Shown here: piece by piece, positions 37,721-47,127 of the stretch
Numbering within the stretch: the stretch's first letter is position 1
How the letters are laid out: every line of letters begins with the position of its first letter
Notes under the pieces: generated by a model
What the model saw: only the letters and a program-made list of their open reading frames with translations
What the model was told of the DNA's origin: nothing
Database searches by the model: none
Source: Sphingomonadales bacterium UBA656
Lineage (GTDB): Bacteria; Pseudomonadota; Alphaproteobacteria; Sphingomonadales; Sphingomonadaceae
NCBI GenBank assembly: GCA_002299895.1
Contig: DBOC01000009.1
Location: forward strand, 62,001-126,000
DNA length: 64,000 nt
Direction of reading: 5' to 3'
Program-made: the position numbers and the translations under genes

Positions 37721-38848
37721 ATGAGCACGCGATTCCAGTTTTCGATTTCCGCCAAGGATGGCAAGGCCCGCACGGGCAGCATTCAGATGTTGCGCGGAGA
37801 AATTCGCACGCCCGCCTTCATGCCCGTGGGCACCGCCGCTACGGTCAAAGCCATGCGCCCTGCCGAAGTGCGGGCAACGGGGGCGGACATCATATTGGGC
37901 AATACCTATCATCTGATGCTGCGGCCTGGTGCGGAACGCGTGGCGCGATTGGGCGGCTTGCATCAGTTTTCGGGCTGGGATCGGCCGATCCTGACCGACA
38001 GTGGTGGCTATCAGGTGATGAGCCTATCGGCCCTGCGCAAAATCATCGAAGAAGGCGTGGCGTTCCAAAGCCATTTGGACGGGTCGAAACATATGCTGTC
38101 GCCCGAACGCTCGATGGAAATCCAGCGCCTATTGGGTTCCGACATTGTCATGGCCTTTGACGAATGCCCTGCCAATGGCGTGTCACGCGACGAGGCGATT
38201 AAGTCGATGGAGTTGTCGATGCGCTGGGCGAAGCGTTCGCGCGATGGCTTTGACAGCGGCGGCGAACATGCGGCGCGCGCGGCTTTGTTCGGTATCCAGC
38301 AAGGATCCTTGGACGAAGAATTGCGTAAGCGGTCCGCCGATGCGCTCATCGACATTGGCTTTGACGGCTATGCCGTTGGCGGCCTTGCGGTGGGCGAAGG
38401 GCAAGAGGCGATGTTCGGTTGCCTCGATTATGCGCCTGACCAATTGCCCGCCGACCGGCCACGTTATTTAATGGGCGTGGGGAAGCCTGACGATTTGGTC
38501 GGCGCGGTGGAGCGCGGTATCGATATGTTCGATTGCGTTTTGCCCACACGGTCGGGCCGCAATGGCCAAGCGTTCACGCATCATGGCCCCATCAACATCC
38601 GCAACGCCAAATTTGCGGAGGACCAAGGCCCGATAGATGACCGCTGCACGTGCCCCGTATGCGCGACATGGACGCGGGCCTATGTCCATCATTTGATCCG
38701 TTCTGGCGAGATATTGGGCGCGATGCTGATGACGCAGCACAATCTGCATTATTACCAGATGCTGATGGCCGACATGCGCGCGGCGATCGCGCAAAAGCGC
38801 TTTGCAGCCTTCGCACAAGATTTCCGGCGGGATTATCTGAAGACATGA
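37721..38848 (+). CDS. tgt: tRNA-guanine transglycosylase
   Basis: A 375-residue TGT that swaps guanine 34 for preQ1 in GUN-anticodon tRNAs. It has the Asp residue in LTDSGGYQVMSL, a substrate pocket GGLAVGEGQ, and the nucleophile Asp region GIDMFDCVLPTR. The zinc ligands are C309, C311, C314 (CTCPVC) and a later His in YVHHLIRSGE. Length is normal. Its stop overlaps the glnE start (ATGA). queA and the preQ1 pathway are not seen here. Confidence 0.97.
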   Translation: MSTRFQFSISAKDGKARTGSIQMLRGEIRTPAFMPVGTAATVKAMRPAEVRATGADIILGNTYHLMLRPGAERVARLGGLHQFSGWDRPILTDSGGYQVMSLSALRKIIEEGVAFQSHLDGSKHMLSPERSMEIQRLLGSDIVMAFDECPANGVSRDEAIKSMELSMRWAKRSRDGFDSGGEHAARAALFGIQQGSLDEELRKRSADALIDIGFDGYAVGGLAVGEGQEAMFGCLDYAPDQLPADRPRYLMGVGKPDDLVGAVERGIDMFDCVLPTRSGRNGQAFTHHGPINIRNAKFAEDQGPIDDRCTCPVCATWTRAYVHHLIRSGEILGAMLMTQHNLHYYQMLMADMRAAIAQKRFAAFAQDFRRDYLKT

Positions 38849-41535
38849 GCGTGGCATCGATCAACGATGCACTCCAACGCGTGCAGGCCAACAGCCCGTT
38901 CTTGGCTGGCCTGATCGACCGCAATGCGGACCTTATGCCGCTGATCCATGCGGGCAATTTTGACGAAGCGCTCCATATGGCCCTTGCCCGCAGCGCGGAG
39001 TCCGTCGGAACGGCATTGCGGAAACAACGCCAAGGCGTTGCTTTGGTGACCGCCATTGCGGACCTATCGGGTATTTGGGACCTCACCCGCGTCACGCGCA
39101 TTCTGTCTGATTTTGCCGATCATGCCCTCGATCAAGCCATCGCCGCCGCCATTGAAGAACGCGTGCCGGGTGCGCCCAACCAAGGCTTTGCCGTCATCGC
39201 ATTGGGCAAGCATGGCGGGCAGGAGCTAAATTATTCGTCGGATATCGACCCGATATTCCTGTTCGACCCCAAAACCCTGCCCCACCGCGAACGCGATGAT
39301 GTAGCCGAAGCGGCGGTGCGATATGGCCGGCGGGTGATTGAGCTGCTCTCCGCGCTGGACGGGGATGGCTATGTCTTTCGCGTCGACATGCGGTTGCGTC
39401 CATCACCAGAGGTCAGCCCCATCGTCCTGCCGGTGGAGGCCGCTATCGGCTATTATGAATCGTCCGCCTTGGCGTGGGAGCAAGCCGCCTTCATCCGATC
39501 ACGGGTCAGCGCAGGCGACCGCGCATTGGGCGATTATTTCCTGAACGCCATTCAGCCGTTCATCTGGCGCAAGTCGCTTGATTTCGGGCAGTTGAAAAAC
39601 ATCACCGCGATGACCGCACAAATCCGTGACCATTATGCCAAGGGGCAGAAAATGGGCCTCGGTTTTGACCTCAAGCGTGGCCATGGCGGCATAAGGGAAT
39701 GCGAATTTTTCGCTCAAGCGCATCAGCTCATCCATGGCGGCCGCGACCCAGTTTTGCGGGTCCCCGACACACGCGCGGCGCTCGCAGCGCTAGCGGCTGC
39801 GGGACCAATCAGCGCGCAAGAGGCAGAAACCTTGTCCTTGGCCTATACGCAATTGCGGATGTTCGAACATCGCTTGCAAATGCACAGCGACCGGCAAACG
39901 CATGAGATACCCGCCAATCGCGAAACCGCCGATGCTGTCGCGCGGTTGCATAGCCTCGCAGATGCCGACGCTTTGATTGCGGCAATTGCCCCCATCACGG
40001 CGCAAGTAGCTGCCATCTATGACCGCATGGTCGATGCAGGGGGCAGCGAAGGGCCGCGTATGGCGGATGAAGGTCTGCCGCTGGAGGAACAGCTCACCGA
40101 CCTTGGTTATGCCGATCCTGCTGCGGTAATGCAGCGATTGGCCCGTTGGCGCAGCGGCAAAATCCGCGCGATCCGCAGCCCATCGGCGCGGGATGCCTTT
40201 GAGGCGGTGTTGCCCGCAATCATGGCAGCGCTGGCGCAAGCGCCCGATTCGGACCGTGCCATTGCGCGCTTCGATAATATGATTGAGGCGATGCCCAGCG
40301 CGATAAACGTCTTCCGCTTGCTGGAGGCGCGCCCCGGCCTTGTGCAACTGGTCGCAGATATTTTGAGCTATGCGCCGACCTTGGCTGACGATCTGGGCCG
40401 TCAAAGTCGCTATCTCGATGCCTTGATCGACACCAGCGCCATGCATTTGCCCGGCGACGTGTCGGCATTGCAGGACGCGATGCAGCGCCGGATTGGTACC
40501 GCCGATTATCAATCCACGCTCGACATCGTTCGCGATTATGTAGGCGAAAAACGCTTTGCGCTCGGCGTGCAGTTGATTGAGGGCCGCAGCGACGCTTTGG
40601 CGATTGCGCGGGCATATGCGCATTTGGCGGAGGCGGCGCTGGAGACGCTGACGGCAGCGACCGTGGCCGAATTTGAAAAGGCGCATGGCAAGATAAAAGG
40701 TGGCGAGCTGATCATTCTTGCTTTGGGCAGGCTGGGTGGTGAGGCGTTGACGCACGCATCGGACCTGGACCTCATCCTGCTATTCACCGGTGATCATCTG
40801 GCGGAATCCGATGGACCGCGCGGATTGGGTGCGACGCAATATTTTAACCGACTGGCGCAGCGGGTGATTGCGGCAATGTCCGTAGCCACGGCCTCAGGCG
40901 CTTTATATGAAATTGACACACGGCTTCGGCCATCGGGCGCGGACGGGCTATTATGCGCGTCGGTAAAAAGCTTTGACCAATATCAGCGCGTGAATGCGTG
41001 GACATGGGAGCATATGGCGCTCACCCGGGCGCGCGTGCTTTTTGGATCAGAAAGCGCGCGCGCAGATGTCGCCGATATCATCCGCGATGTTTTGCATACA
41101 CCACGCGAGGCCGACCCGCTGCGCCATGATATTGCGACAATGCGCAAGGATATGGCCGCGCATAAGCCGCCAAAGGGGGAGCTAGACGTTAAGCTGCTGC
41201 CCGGCGGATTGGTGGATATGGAGTTCATCATTCACGCGCTGCAGTTGGAAACGCATGACGGCCTGCAACCGCAGCTTGGCCCAGCGATTGATGCGTTGGT
41301 GGCCGCCGGACATTTGCAAGCGGACTTTGCCAAGGCCTTTGCTTTAATGGCGCGGTTGTTGGTCATGGTGCGACTGATTGCGCCCGATTGCGCCGCCCCG
41401 CCCGAGGCGGCACAAAAGCTGATTGCACATAGCTTGGGCTTTGACGATTGGGATGGGTTAACGCAGGCCCTTAGGGATTATCGCGGTGTTGTGATCACCC
41501 AATGGCACAGTCTATTTGGTGCACGCGATTTTTAA
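38845..41535 (+). CDS. glnE: Bifunctional glutamine synthetase adenylyltransferase/deadenylylase
   Basis: An 896-residue enzyme that adenylylates and de-adenylylates glutamine synthetase under PII control. It has two nucleotidyltransferase domains, each with a G-x-D-x-D type motif: LGKHGGQELNYSSDIDPIFL in the N-terminal half (deadenylylase) and LGRLGGEALTHASDLDLILL in the C-terminal half (adenylylase). The start overlaps the tgt stop. An upstream in-frame extension within tgt is rejected. Together with glnK-amtB and gltDB it completes a nitrogen-assimilation theme. Confidence 0.96.
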   Translation: MSVASINDALQRVQANSPFLAGLIDRNADLMPLIHAGNFDEALHMALARSAESVGTALRKQRQGVALVTAIADLSGIWDLTRVTRILSDFADHALDQAIAAAIEERVPGAPNQGFAVIALGKHGGQELNYSSDIDPIFLFDPKTLPHRERDDVAEAAVRYGRRVIELLSALDGDGYVFRVDMRLRPSPEVSPIVLPVEAAIGYYESSALAWEQAAFIRSRVSAGDRALGDYFLNAIQPFIWRKSLDFGQLKNITAMTAQIRDHYAKGQKMGLGFDLKRGHGGIRECEFFAQAHQLIHGGRDPVLRVPDTRAALAALAAAGPISAQEAETLSLAYTQLRMFEHRLQMHSDRQTHEIPANRETADAVARLHSLADADALIAAIAPITAQVAAIYDRMVDAGGSEGPRMADEGLPLEEQLTDLGYADPAAVMQRLARWRSGKIRAIRSPSARDAFEAVLPAIMAALAQAPDSDRAIARFDNMIEAMPSAINVFRLLEARPGLVQLVADILSYAPTLADDLGRQSRYLDALIDTSAMHLPGDVSALQDAMQRRIGTADYQSTLDIVRDYVGEKRFALGVQLIEGRSDALAIARAYAHLAEAALETLTAATVAEFEKAHGKIKGGELIILALGRLGGEALTHASDLDLILLFTGDHLAESDGPRGLGATQYFNRLAQRVIAAMSVATASGALYEIDTRLRPSGADGLLCASVKSFDQYQRVNAWTWEHMALTRARVLFGSESARADVADIIRDVLHTPREADPLRHDIATMRKDMAAHKPPKGELDVKLLPGGLVDMEFIIHALQLETHDGLQPQLGPAIDALVAAGHLQADFAKAFALMARLLVMVRLIAPDCAAPPEAAQKLIAHSLGFDDWDGLTQALRDYRGVVITQWHSLFGARDF

Positions 41536-41548
41536 AAAGGAACTAGAA

Positions 41549-42007
41549 ATGACCGATATCAATGACACGCTGCCCAACGTGACCGTCGCCGATAGCGCTG
41601 GCAATGCGGTCAATCTGGCGGCGCTTTCTGGCCCGTTCGTGCTCTATTTCTACCCCAAAGCGGATACGCCCGGTTGCACCAATGAGGCGAAGGATTTTAC
41701 CGAATTAGCGGCCGAATTTGCGGCGTTAAATTGCCCAGTGTACGGCATGTCGAAGGACAAACCCGCCAAGCTAGCCAAATTCGCAGCAAAATATGCGCTG
41801 AACGTCCATTTGCTATCCGACGAATCGAGTGATGCGACCGAGCAAATGGGCGCTTGGGTCGAAAAATCAATGTATGGCAAATTGTATATGGGCATTGATC
41901 GGTCGACTTATCTGATCGGCAAGGACGGCAAAGTTGCGCAGATTTGGCGCAAGGTGAAGGTCAAGGACCATGCAGCCGAGGTTCTGGCAGCGGCGAAGTC
42001 GTTATAG
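41549..42007 (+). CDS. bcp: Peroxiredoxin, BCP/PrxQ type
   Basis: A 152-residue thiol peroxidase. The peroxidatic Cys43 is in PKADTPGCTNEAKDF. The usual resolving Cys five residues later is Lys48 here. The only other Cys is C62 (LNCPVYG), so it may use C62 or work as a 1-Cys enzyme. ATG 41549 follows AAGGA at good spacing, 13 bp after glnE, so it may be the third gene of tgt-glnE-bcp. Confidence 0.93.
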   Translation: MTDINDTLPNVTVADSAGNAVNLAALSGPFVLYFYPKADTPGCTNEAKDFTELAAEFAALNCPVYGMSKDKPAKLAKFAAKYALNVHLLSDESSDATEQMGAWVEKSMYGKLYMGIDRSTYLIGKDGKVAQIWRKVKVKDHAAEVLAAAKSL

Positions 42008-42331
42008 TGCCGCGCACCTGAAAGGCACTTCGAAGTTGCAGCGGACATAGGCCGAATCCTGTTCATCGCCTGCAGTTCAACCGAAATGCACCGCTACCGA
42101 CGGCGGTAAAAACATCGGTAAACCGTCATTTTGACGCGCGCTAAAGCCGCGATTCAACGACTCAACGCGTTTGAGCGGCGGCTTGTCCCGCGTTCAGGCC
42201 ACGGAACTTGCATTCATTTGAGCCATCGGACACCACCCTTTTCGTAAGAAGTGGGCAGGCTAACTGTCTTAGGTATTTTTCGGGGCTGCGCCAAAATCGG
42301 TGCGGGTCGCAACAACAAGGTAACGACACTC
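42008..42331. other. Intergenic leader with nested hairpins
   Basis: No gene is seen in these 324 bp. An inverted repeat AAGCCGC (42144-42150) / GCGGCTT (42178-42184) encloses a smaller hairpin CTCAA-CGCGT-TTGAG (42161-42175). This is probably the promoter and leader region of the LytM gene that follows. Confidence 0.5.
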
Positions 42332-43063
42332 ATGGTATCCAGCGCTTTGGCTTCGTGCCAATCACTGATCCGGAAAGCTGCCGCTGCGATCGGTATCTTG
42401 GTGGCTGTTGCCGCCGCGACGCCTGCTGTTGCAAACTCTGCCGCCGCTTCATCCGACACTTTCCGCATTTCACCCGAAGATTTGAAGGCGAACCAAACCG
42501 CTTTGGGCGTTTCGGATCCTGAATTTCGCGCGTTGAACGATAGCTGGGGCCGCATCAACGGCGCCGTTAACAAGGTCGCCGTGGCCGTTCCATCGATCAA
42601 CCCTGTCGAGACGATGAAATTCTCCAGCGGTTTCGGTTATCGTAACGCCCCAACACGTGGCGCAAGCCGCAATCACAAGGGCATCGATATTCCAGGTCCT
42701 GTGGGCACGCCTATTTTTGCTACCGCAGACGGCACCATCGGTCGCGCCGAATGGGTTGGCGGCTATGGCAAATTTGTTGAAGTCGACCATGGCAATGCGG
42801 TGCACACACGTTATGGCCATTTGTCGGCGATGAACGTGGCACCCGGCCAGCGCGTCCGCAAGGGCGACATTTTGGGCTATATGGGCTCAACGGGCCGCTC
42901 CACCGGAAGCCATCTGCATTATGAAGTGCGCATCGCTGGTGAAGCGATCAACCCTATTGCTTTCCTCGCGCCGCAGCAGTCAGATCTGACCAGCGCAAAA
43001 TTCTTGCTTGCCTCAAAAACTGCTGATAGCAATACCATTGGCGGTCCTGCTGAAGGTGAGTAA
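42332..43063 (+). CDS. M23/LytM metallopeptidase, exported
   Basis: A 243-residue peptidoglycan endopeptidase-like protein. A signal peptide (about residues 1-36, hydrophobic AIGILVAVAAATPAVA) is followed by a short linker and a LytM domain. Zinc-site residues are His115 and Asp119 (HKGID) and His194/His196 (HLHYE), so the site is intact. ATG 42332 is chosen over an upstream frame because it gives the signal peptide. Unlike the LytM protein at 31450 it has no coiled coil or retained membrane anchor. A terminator follows. Confidence 0.92.
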   Translation: MVSSALASCQSLIRKAAAAIGILVAVAAATPAVANSAAASSDTFRISPEDLKANQTALGVSDPEFRALNDSWGRINGAVNKVAVAVPSINPVETMKFSSGFGYRNAPTRGASRNHKGIDIPGPVGTPIFATADGTIGRAEWVGGYGKFVEVDHGNAVHTRYGHLSAMNVAPGQRVRKGDILGYMGSTGRSTGSHLHYEVRIAGEAINPIAFLAPQQSDLTSAKFLLASKTADSNTIGGPAEGE

Positions 43064-43107
43064 GCGGACAGGCTAACGCATCACCTTTGGGAGAGGGTGT
43101 AATCTTG

Positions 43108-43144
43108 GGGGCTGGCATCGGATACTTTGCCGCCCCTTTTCTTT
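43108..43144 (+). terminator. Rho-independent terminator after LytM gene
   Basis: GGGGCTGGCA pairs with TGCCGCCCC (one bulged T), with a loop of about ten bases, followed by TTTTCTTT, 45 bp after the stop. Confidence 0.75.
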
Positions 43145-43171
43145 ATCTGTGGCATGGCCTACATAGGCTGC

Positions 43172-43507
43172 ATGACCGACACTGAAGTCATTTCCATGAC
43201 CCCCAACGCTGCGCGTCGCGTTGCCGAAATCGCGACCAAATTGGGCAAAGACCCCGTGCTGCGTCTGTCAGTGGAAGGCGGCGGCTGTTCGGGCTTTCAA
43301 TATCGCTTCGGCTTGGCTGACTCAATTGAAGCCGACGATATTCAGGCACAAAGCGAAGGCGCGTCATTGGTCGTGGATCCTATCAGCCTTGACCTCGTGC
43401 GCGGGTCCGCCGTGGATTTCGTAGAATCGCTTGGCGGCAAGAGTTTCAAGGTGACCAACCCGCAAGCCCAAGCGGGTTGCGGGTGTGGATCCAGCTTTTC
43501 AGTTTAG
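43172..43507 (+). CDS. erpA: Iron-sulfur insertion protein, ErpA/IscA family
   Basis: A 111-residue A-type Fe-S carrier. The three conserved cysteines are C39 (GGGCSGFQY), C103 and C105 (AGCGCGSSF). It delivers Fe-S clusters to apoproteins. No isc or suf genes are near, so the ErpA assignment over IscA/SufA rests on the stand-alone context and overall similarity. ATG 43172 is preferred; 43154 is possible. xth starts 14 bp later. Confidence 0.9.
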   Translation: MTDTEVISMTPNAARRVAEIATKLGKDPVLRLSVEGGGCSGFQYRFGLADSIEADDIQAQSEGASLVVDPISLDLVRGSAVDFVESLGGKSFKVTNPQAQAGCGCGSSFSV

Positions 43508-43521
43508 GCGGGCGTGGCTAC

Positions 43522-44295
43522 ATGCGTATTGCGACTTACAATATTAATGGCGTCAAGGCGCGTCTGCCCCGATTGCTTGAATGGCTGGAGGAAACGCAGC
43601 CCGACATTGCTTGCTTGCAAGAGGTAAAGTCGCAAGACGAAGGCTTTCCAATCGCGGACTTTGAACGCGCGGGCTATGGCGCGATTTGGCATGGGCAGAA
43701 ATCCTTCAATGGCGTCGCTATCCTCGCCAAGGGCGCGCAGCCATTAGAGGTGCAGCGCACTTTGCCTGGTGACCCGTTGGACGAACATGCGCGTTATTTG
43801 GAGGCCGATGTTTTCGGTGTCCGCGTCGCCAGCATTTATTTGCCCAATGGCAATCCGCAACCCGGCCCCAAATTCGACTACAAACTCGCATGGATGCAGC
43901 GGCTATATGCCCGCGCGGCAGCATTGCTGGCGGCGGAAATCCCGGCCGTGTTGGCGGGCGATTATAATGTCATCCCGCACGCACATGATATTTGGGCGCC
44001 CGCGGCGATGTTGGATGATGCGCTGCGTCAGCCCGAAAGCATAGGTGCCTATCGCGCTTTACTTGGCCAAGGCTGGACCGATGCGCTGGCAACGCATTAT
44101 CCGCAAGGCGGGGTTTGGACCTTTTGGGATTTTCAGGCGGGCGCATGGCAACGTGACCATGGCTTCCGCATCGACCATCTCTTGTTAAGCCCAGCGGTAG
44201 CAGACCGCCTGCAGAGCTGCGGCGTCGACAAGGGTCACCGCGGCCGCGAAAAGGCGAGTGATCATGCCCCGACATGGATAGAACTGGCGGACTAA
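43522..44295 (+). CDS. xth: Exodeoxyribonuclease III
   Basis: A 257-residue AP endonuclease/3'-exonuclease for base-excision repair. Motifs: IATYNINGVKARL, CLQEVKSQD (metal Glu), the Tyr/Asn region SIYLPNGNPQPGPKFDYK, LAGDYNVIP, WTFWDF, FRIDHLLLS and a final KASDHAPTWIEL. ATG 43522 is the natural start. It is probably co-transcribed with erpA. Confidence 0.96.
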   Translation: MRIATYNINGVKARLPRLLEWLEETQPDIACLQEVKSQDEGFPIADFERAGYGAIWHGQKSFNGVAILAKGAQPLEVQRTLPGDPLDEHARYLEADVFGVRVASIYLPNGNPQPGPKFDYKLAWMQRLYARAAALLAAEIPAVLAGDYNVIPHAHDIWAPAAMLDDALRQPESIGAYRALLGQGWTDALATHYPQGGVWTFWDFQAGAWQRDHGFRIDHLLLSPAVADRLQSCGVDKGHRGREKASDHAPTWIELAD

Positions 44296-44357
44296 AACAA
44301 CACTTGTAGCAGTCGCTACATTTGTTATGAAGATGCTGCAATTTTGGGAGCCGAACC

Positions 44358-44708
44358 ATGACCTTGTTCCGCGTATTTCTCGTCACCATCATTTTGGTCG
44401 TCAACATCTACACCGCCGTCGTCATCGCCAATCATGGCATGGGATTATATCCGATATTTTTCGGCGACATCGCGGCGATGACCTGGCCGGGGCAGTTCAA
44501 TCTCGACTTTTTGGGCTTCCTCTTAATGTCCGGCCTGTGGGTCGCGTGGCGGCACGCCTTTTCGGCGGGCGGGCTGATCTTGGGAATTGCGGCGTTCAAC
44601 CTGGGCGCACCCTTTTTGGCGGCCTATCTACTGATCGAAAGTGTCCGGCATAAAGGCGATAGCGCCGCCATTTTGTTGGGCAAAGCACGGGCCGACAACC
44701 GGCGTTAA
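44358..44708 (+). CDS. Small membrane protein of unknown function
   Basis: A 116-residue protein with three predicted membrane helices (about 5-25, 47-63 and 70-92) and a short charged C-terminus. GGGAG precedes ATG 44358 at about 7 bases. I do not recognise a family with certainty. Its last four bases overlap the end of the convergent TetR gene. Confidence 0.75.
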   Translation: MTLFRVFLVTIILVVNIYTAVVIANHGMGLYPIFFGDIAAMTWPGQFNLDFLGFLLMSGLWVAWRHAFSAGGLILGIAAFNLGAPFLAAYLLIESVRHKGDSAAILLGKARADNRR

Positions 44709-45229
44709 AGCGCCTTTGCGTTGACGTCATCCAGACCAATGCTTTTGAGGAACAGCATGCCTTCCATGCTGACCAGCAGGCGTGCGGCATCCACGTCTAG
44801 CTGCGCCGCGCTGTCTGCTTTCAACTGCATCTTGCCCCAGTCCAGAAAGCCACGGCCAATCTGTTCGCCAACGGCGCGATAAAAGGCATCCCCCATCCCC
44901 GCACGCGCCGCAACCTGAAGCCAGATGCGCATATAGGGCCATAAGGCGTCCTCAAACAAAAGCGCGGCCAATTGGCGGCGCAGATCATCCAATGGCAAGG
45001 GCTCCGACGCGGTTCGTTGGGACATCAGCGCCACCAATCGCGCCGAAATCTGTTCCAACACGGCGGTGATAATCTCCGCCTTGTCGGTAAAATAATAGAG
45101 CAGCATCCGATCACTTGTTCCCGCTGCCTTGGCCAATGGACGCAGGCTCGCCGCCGACAATCCCTCTTTCAGGACATAATCGGTCAATCGCTGGATAATC
45201 TCCGCGCGGCGGGTGTCATTCTTGCTCAC
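44705..45229 (-). CDS. TetR-family transcriptional regulator
   Basis: A regulator of about 174 residues. The N-terminal helix-turn-helix reads LSAASLRPLAKAAGTSDRML followed by LYYFTDKAEI, typical of TetR. The C-terminal helices form a ligand-binding/dimer domain of unknown ligand. GTG 45229 is the likely start. It is divergent from guaA with a 72-bp gap and convergent with the small membrane protein, so either may be a target. I see no obvious palindrome in the gap. Confidence 0.88.
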   Translation of the reverse strand: MSKNDTRRAEIIQRLTDYVLKEGLSAASLRPLAKAAGTSDRMLLYYFTDKAEIITAVLEQISARLVALMSQRTASEPLPLDDLRRQLAALLFEDALWPYMRIWLQVAARAGMGDAFYRAVGEQIGRGFLDWGKMQLKADSAAQLDVDAARLLVSMEGMLFLKSIGLDDVNAKAL

Positions 45230-45301
45230 ACGACCAGCATAGCGCGTCAAAGACAAAGCTGGCAACTGGACAGCGTGCGCCAGTATCTCTATCGGCTGGG
45301 C

Positions 45302-46876
45302 ATGCCAGAATCCAAATCACATAGCGAACCTTCGGACTCCATACTGATCATCGATTTCGGTAGTCAGGTGACGCAGCTTATCGCCCGCCGCGTGCGCGAG
45401 GCCGGGGTCTATTCCGAAATCGCCCCGTTCAATAATGCCGAGGCAGCGTTCGCGCGGATGCAACCCAAGGGGATCATCTTGTCCGGTGGCCCCGCGTCCA
45501 CCACGCAGGCCGGCTCGCCCCGCGCGCCACAAATCGTGTTCGACAGCGGCCTACCTATCCTTGGCATATGCTATGGCCAGCAAACAATGATGATGCAGCT
45601 GGGCGGCCATGTCAGCGCAGGCGATGGCGGCGAATTTGGCCGTGCCTTTATTGAGGTGGAGAAGCCTTGCGCCTTATTCGATGGCCTTTGGCAGACGGGC
45701 GAAAAGCATCAGGTATGGATGAGCCATGGCGACAAGGTGACTAGCCTTGCCCCCGGCTTTGAAGTGGTCGCCACCAGCGATGGCGCGCCTTATGCCTTCA
45801 TCGCCGACGAAGCGCGGCAATATTATGGTATCCAATTCCACCCCGAAGTTGTGCATACGCCCGATGGCGCAAAGTTGATTTCTAACTTCGTGCACAAGGT
45901 CTGCGGCCTTGCCGGTGACTGGACGATGGCCGAGTTCCGCGCGACGAAAATCGCCGAAATCCGCGCGCAAGTCGGCTCCGGCCGCGTCATTTGCGGCCTG
46001 TCGGGCGGCGTCGACAGCTCGGTCGCGGCGATCCTGATTCACGAAGCGATTGGCGACCAGCTCACCTGCGTCTTTGTTGACCATGGCTTGCTGCGCATGA
46101 ACGAACGCGCGCAGGTCGAAACTCTATTCCGCGACCACTATAACATCCCGCTCGTTGTCGTGGACGCCGAAGAGCGCTTCATGGCTGGGTTGGCGGGTGT
46201 CACCGACCCCGAAAAGAAGCGCAAATTCATCGGCGCGGAATTCATCAACGTCTTTGAAGAAGAAGCGAAGAAAATCGGCGGCGCGGATTTCTTGGCACAA
46301 GGCACGCTCTATCCCGATGTCATCGAAAGCGTCAGCTTCACCGGCGGACCATCGGTCACCATCAAAAGCCACCATAATGTCGGCGGTCTGCCTGCGCGGA
46401 TGAATATGCAACTGGTCGAACCATTGCGCGAATTGTTCAAAGATGAAGTCCGCATTTTGGGCCGTGAGCTTGGCCTCAATGATCAATTTGTGGGCCGCCA
46501 CCCCTTCCCCGGCCCCGGCCTTGCGATCCGCATCCCGGGCGAAGTGACCAAGGAACGTTGCGACGTGCTGCGCAAGGCGGACGCGGTCTATCTCGAAGAG
46601 ATCCGCAATGCGGGTCTATATGACGCAATCTGGCAGGCGTTTGCGGTTCTCCTGCCCGTCCGCACCGTCGGCGTGATGGGCGATGGCCGCACCTATGACA
46701 ATGTCTGCGCCTTGCGTGCGGTGACTTCCACCGACGGCATGACCGCGGACATTTATCCGTTCGAAAGCGCTTTTTTAAGCCGTGTGTCGACGCGGATCAT
46801 CAATGAGGTGAAGGGCATTAACCGTGTGGTCTATGACTATACGTCGAAACCACCCGGAACGATTGAGTGGGAATAA
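45302..46876 (+). CDS. guaA: GMP synthase (glutamine-hydrolysing)
   Basis: A 524-residue enzyme converting XMP to GMP. The N-terminal class I amidotransferase has Cys90 (GICYGQQ), His180 and Glu182 (FHPE). The ATP pyrophosphatase domain has SGGVDSS at 234-240. The C-terminal dimerisation domain ends KPPGTIEWE. ATG 45302 gives MPESKSHSEPSDSILIIDFG; an upstream frame running through the TetR region is rejected. Confidence 0.98.
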   Translation: MPESKSHSEPSDSILIIDFGSQVTQLIARRVREAGVYSEIAPFNNAEAAFARMQPKGIILSGGPASTTQAGSPRAPQIVFDSGLPILGICYGQQTMMMQLGGHVSAGDGGEFGRAFIEVEKPCALFDGLWQTGEKHQVWMSHGDKVTSLAPGFEVVATSDGAPYAFIADEARQYYGIQFHPEVVHTPDGAKLISNFVHKVCGLAGDWTMAEFRATKIAEIRAQVGSGRVICGLSGGVDSSVAAILIHEAIGDQLTCVFVDHGLLRMNERAQVETLFRDHYNIPLVVVDAEERFMAGLAGVTDPEKKRKFIGAEFINVFEEEAKKIGGADFLAQGTLYPDVIESVSFTGGPSVTIKSHHNVGGLPARMNMQLVEPLRELFKDEVRILGRELGLNDQFVGRHPFPGPGLAIRIPGEVTKERCDVLRKADAVYLEEIRNAGLYDAIWQAFAVLLPVRTVGVMGDGRTYDNVCALRAVTSTDGMTADIYPFESAFLSRVSTRIINEVKGINRVVYDYTSKPPGTIEWE

Positions 46877-46889
46877 GCGTTCAGCCGAC

Positions 46890-47099
46890 ATGACCCGCTT
46901 GCTATCCCCTGCGCAGATCAGCGAGATTGTCGAAATGGCCTTATCCGACCATGTCAGCTTCGCCCAGATTTCGGCGCAGCATAAGGTGACGCCCGACGAA
47001 GTTAAAATCATCATGCGCACCGAATTGAAACCGGGAAGCTATCGCGCATGGCGCAAACGTGTCCGCGATTTCGGCGACCGGCGCGCGCATTATAAGTGA
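46890..47099 (+). CDS. TIGR03643/DUF2805 family small protein
   Basis: A 69-residue protein with a helix-turn-helix-like N-terminal half (SPAQISEIVEMALSDHVSFA then QHKVTPDEVKIIMR) and a basic C-terminus (SYRAWRKRVRDFGDR). The family is widespread and uncharacterised. It may bind DNA or RNA, judged from composition only. It starts 14 bp after guaA. TTG 46863 inside guaA is an alternative start. Confidence 0.85.
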   Translation: MTRLLSPAQISEIVEMALSDHVSFAQISAQHKVTPDEVKIIMRTELKPGSYRAWRKRVRDFGDRRAHYK

Positions 47100-47127
47100 T
47101 ACTCATGGCAGATAACGGACCAAAAAT

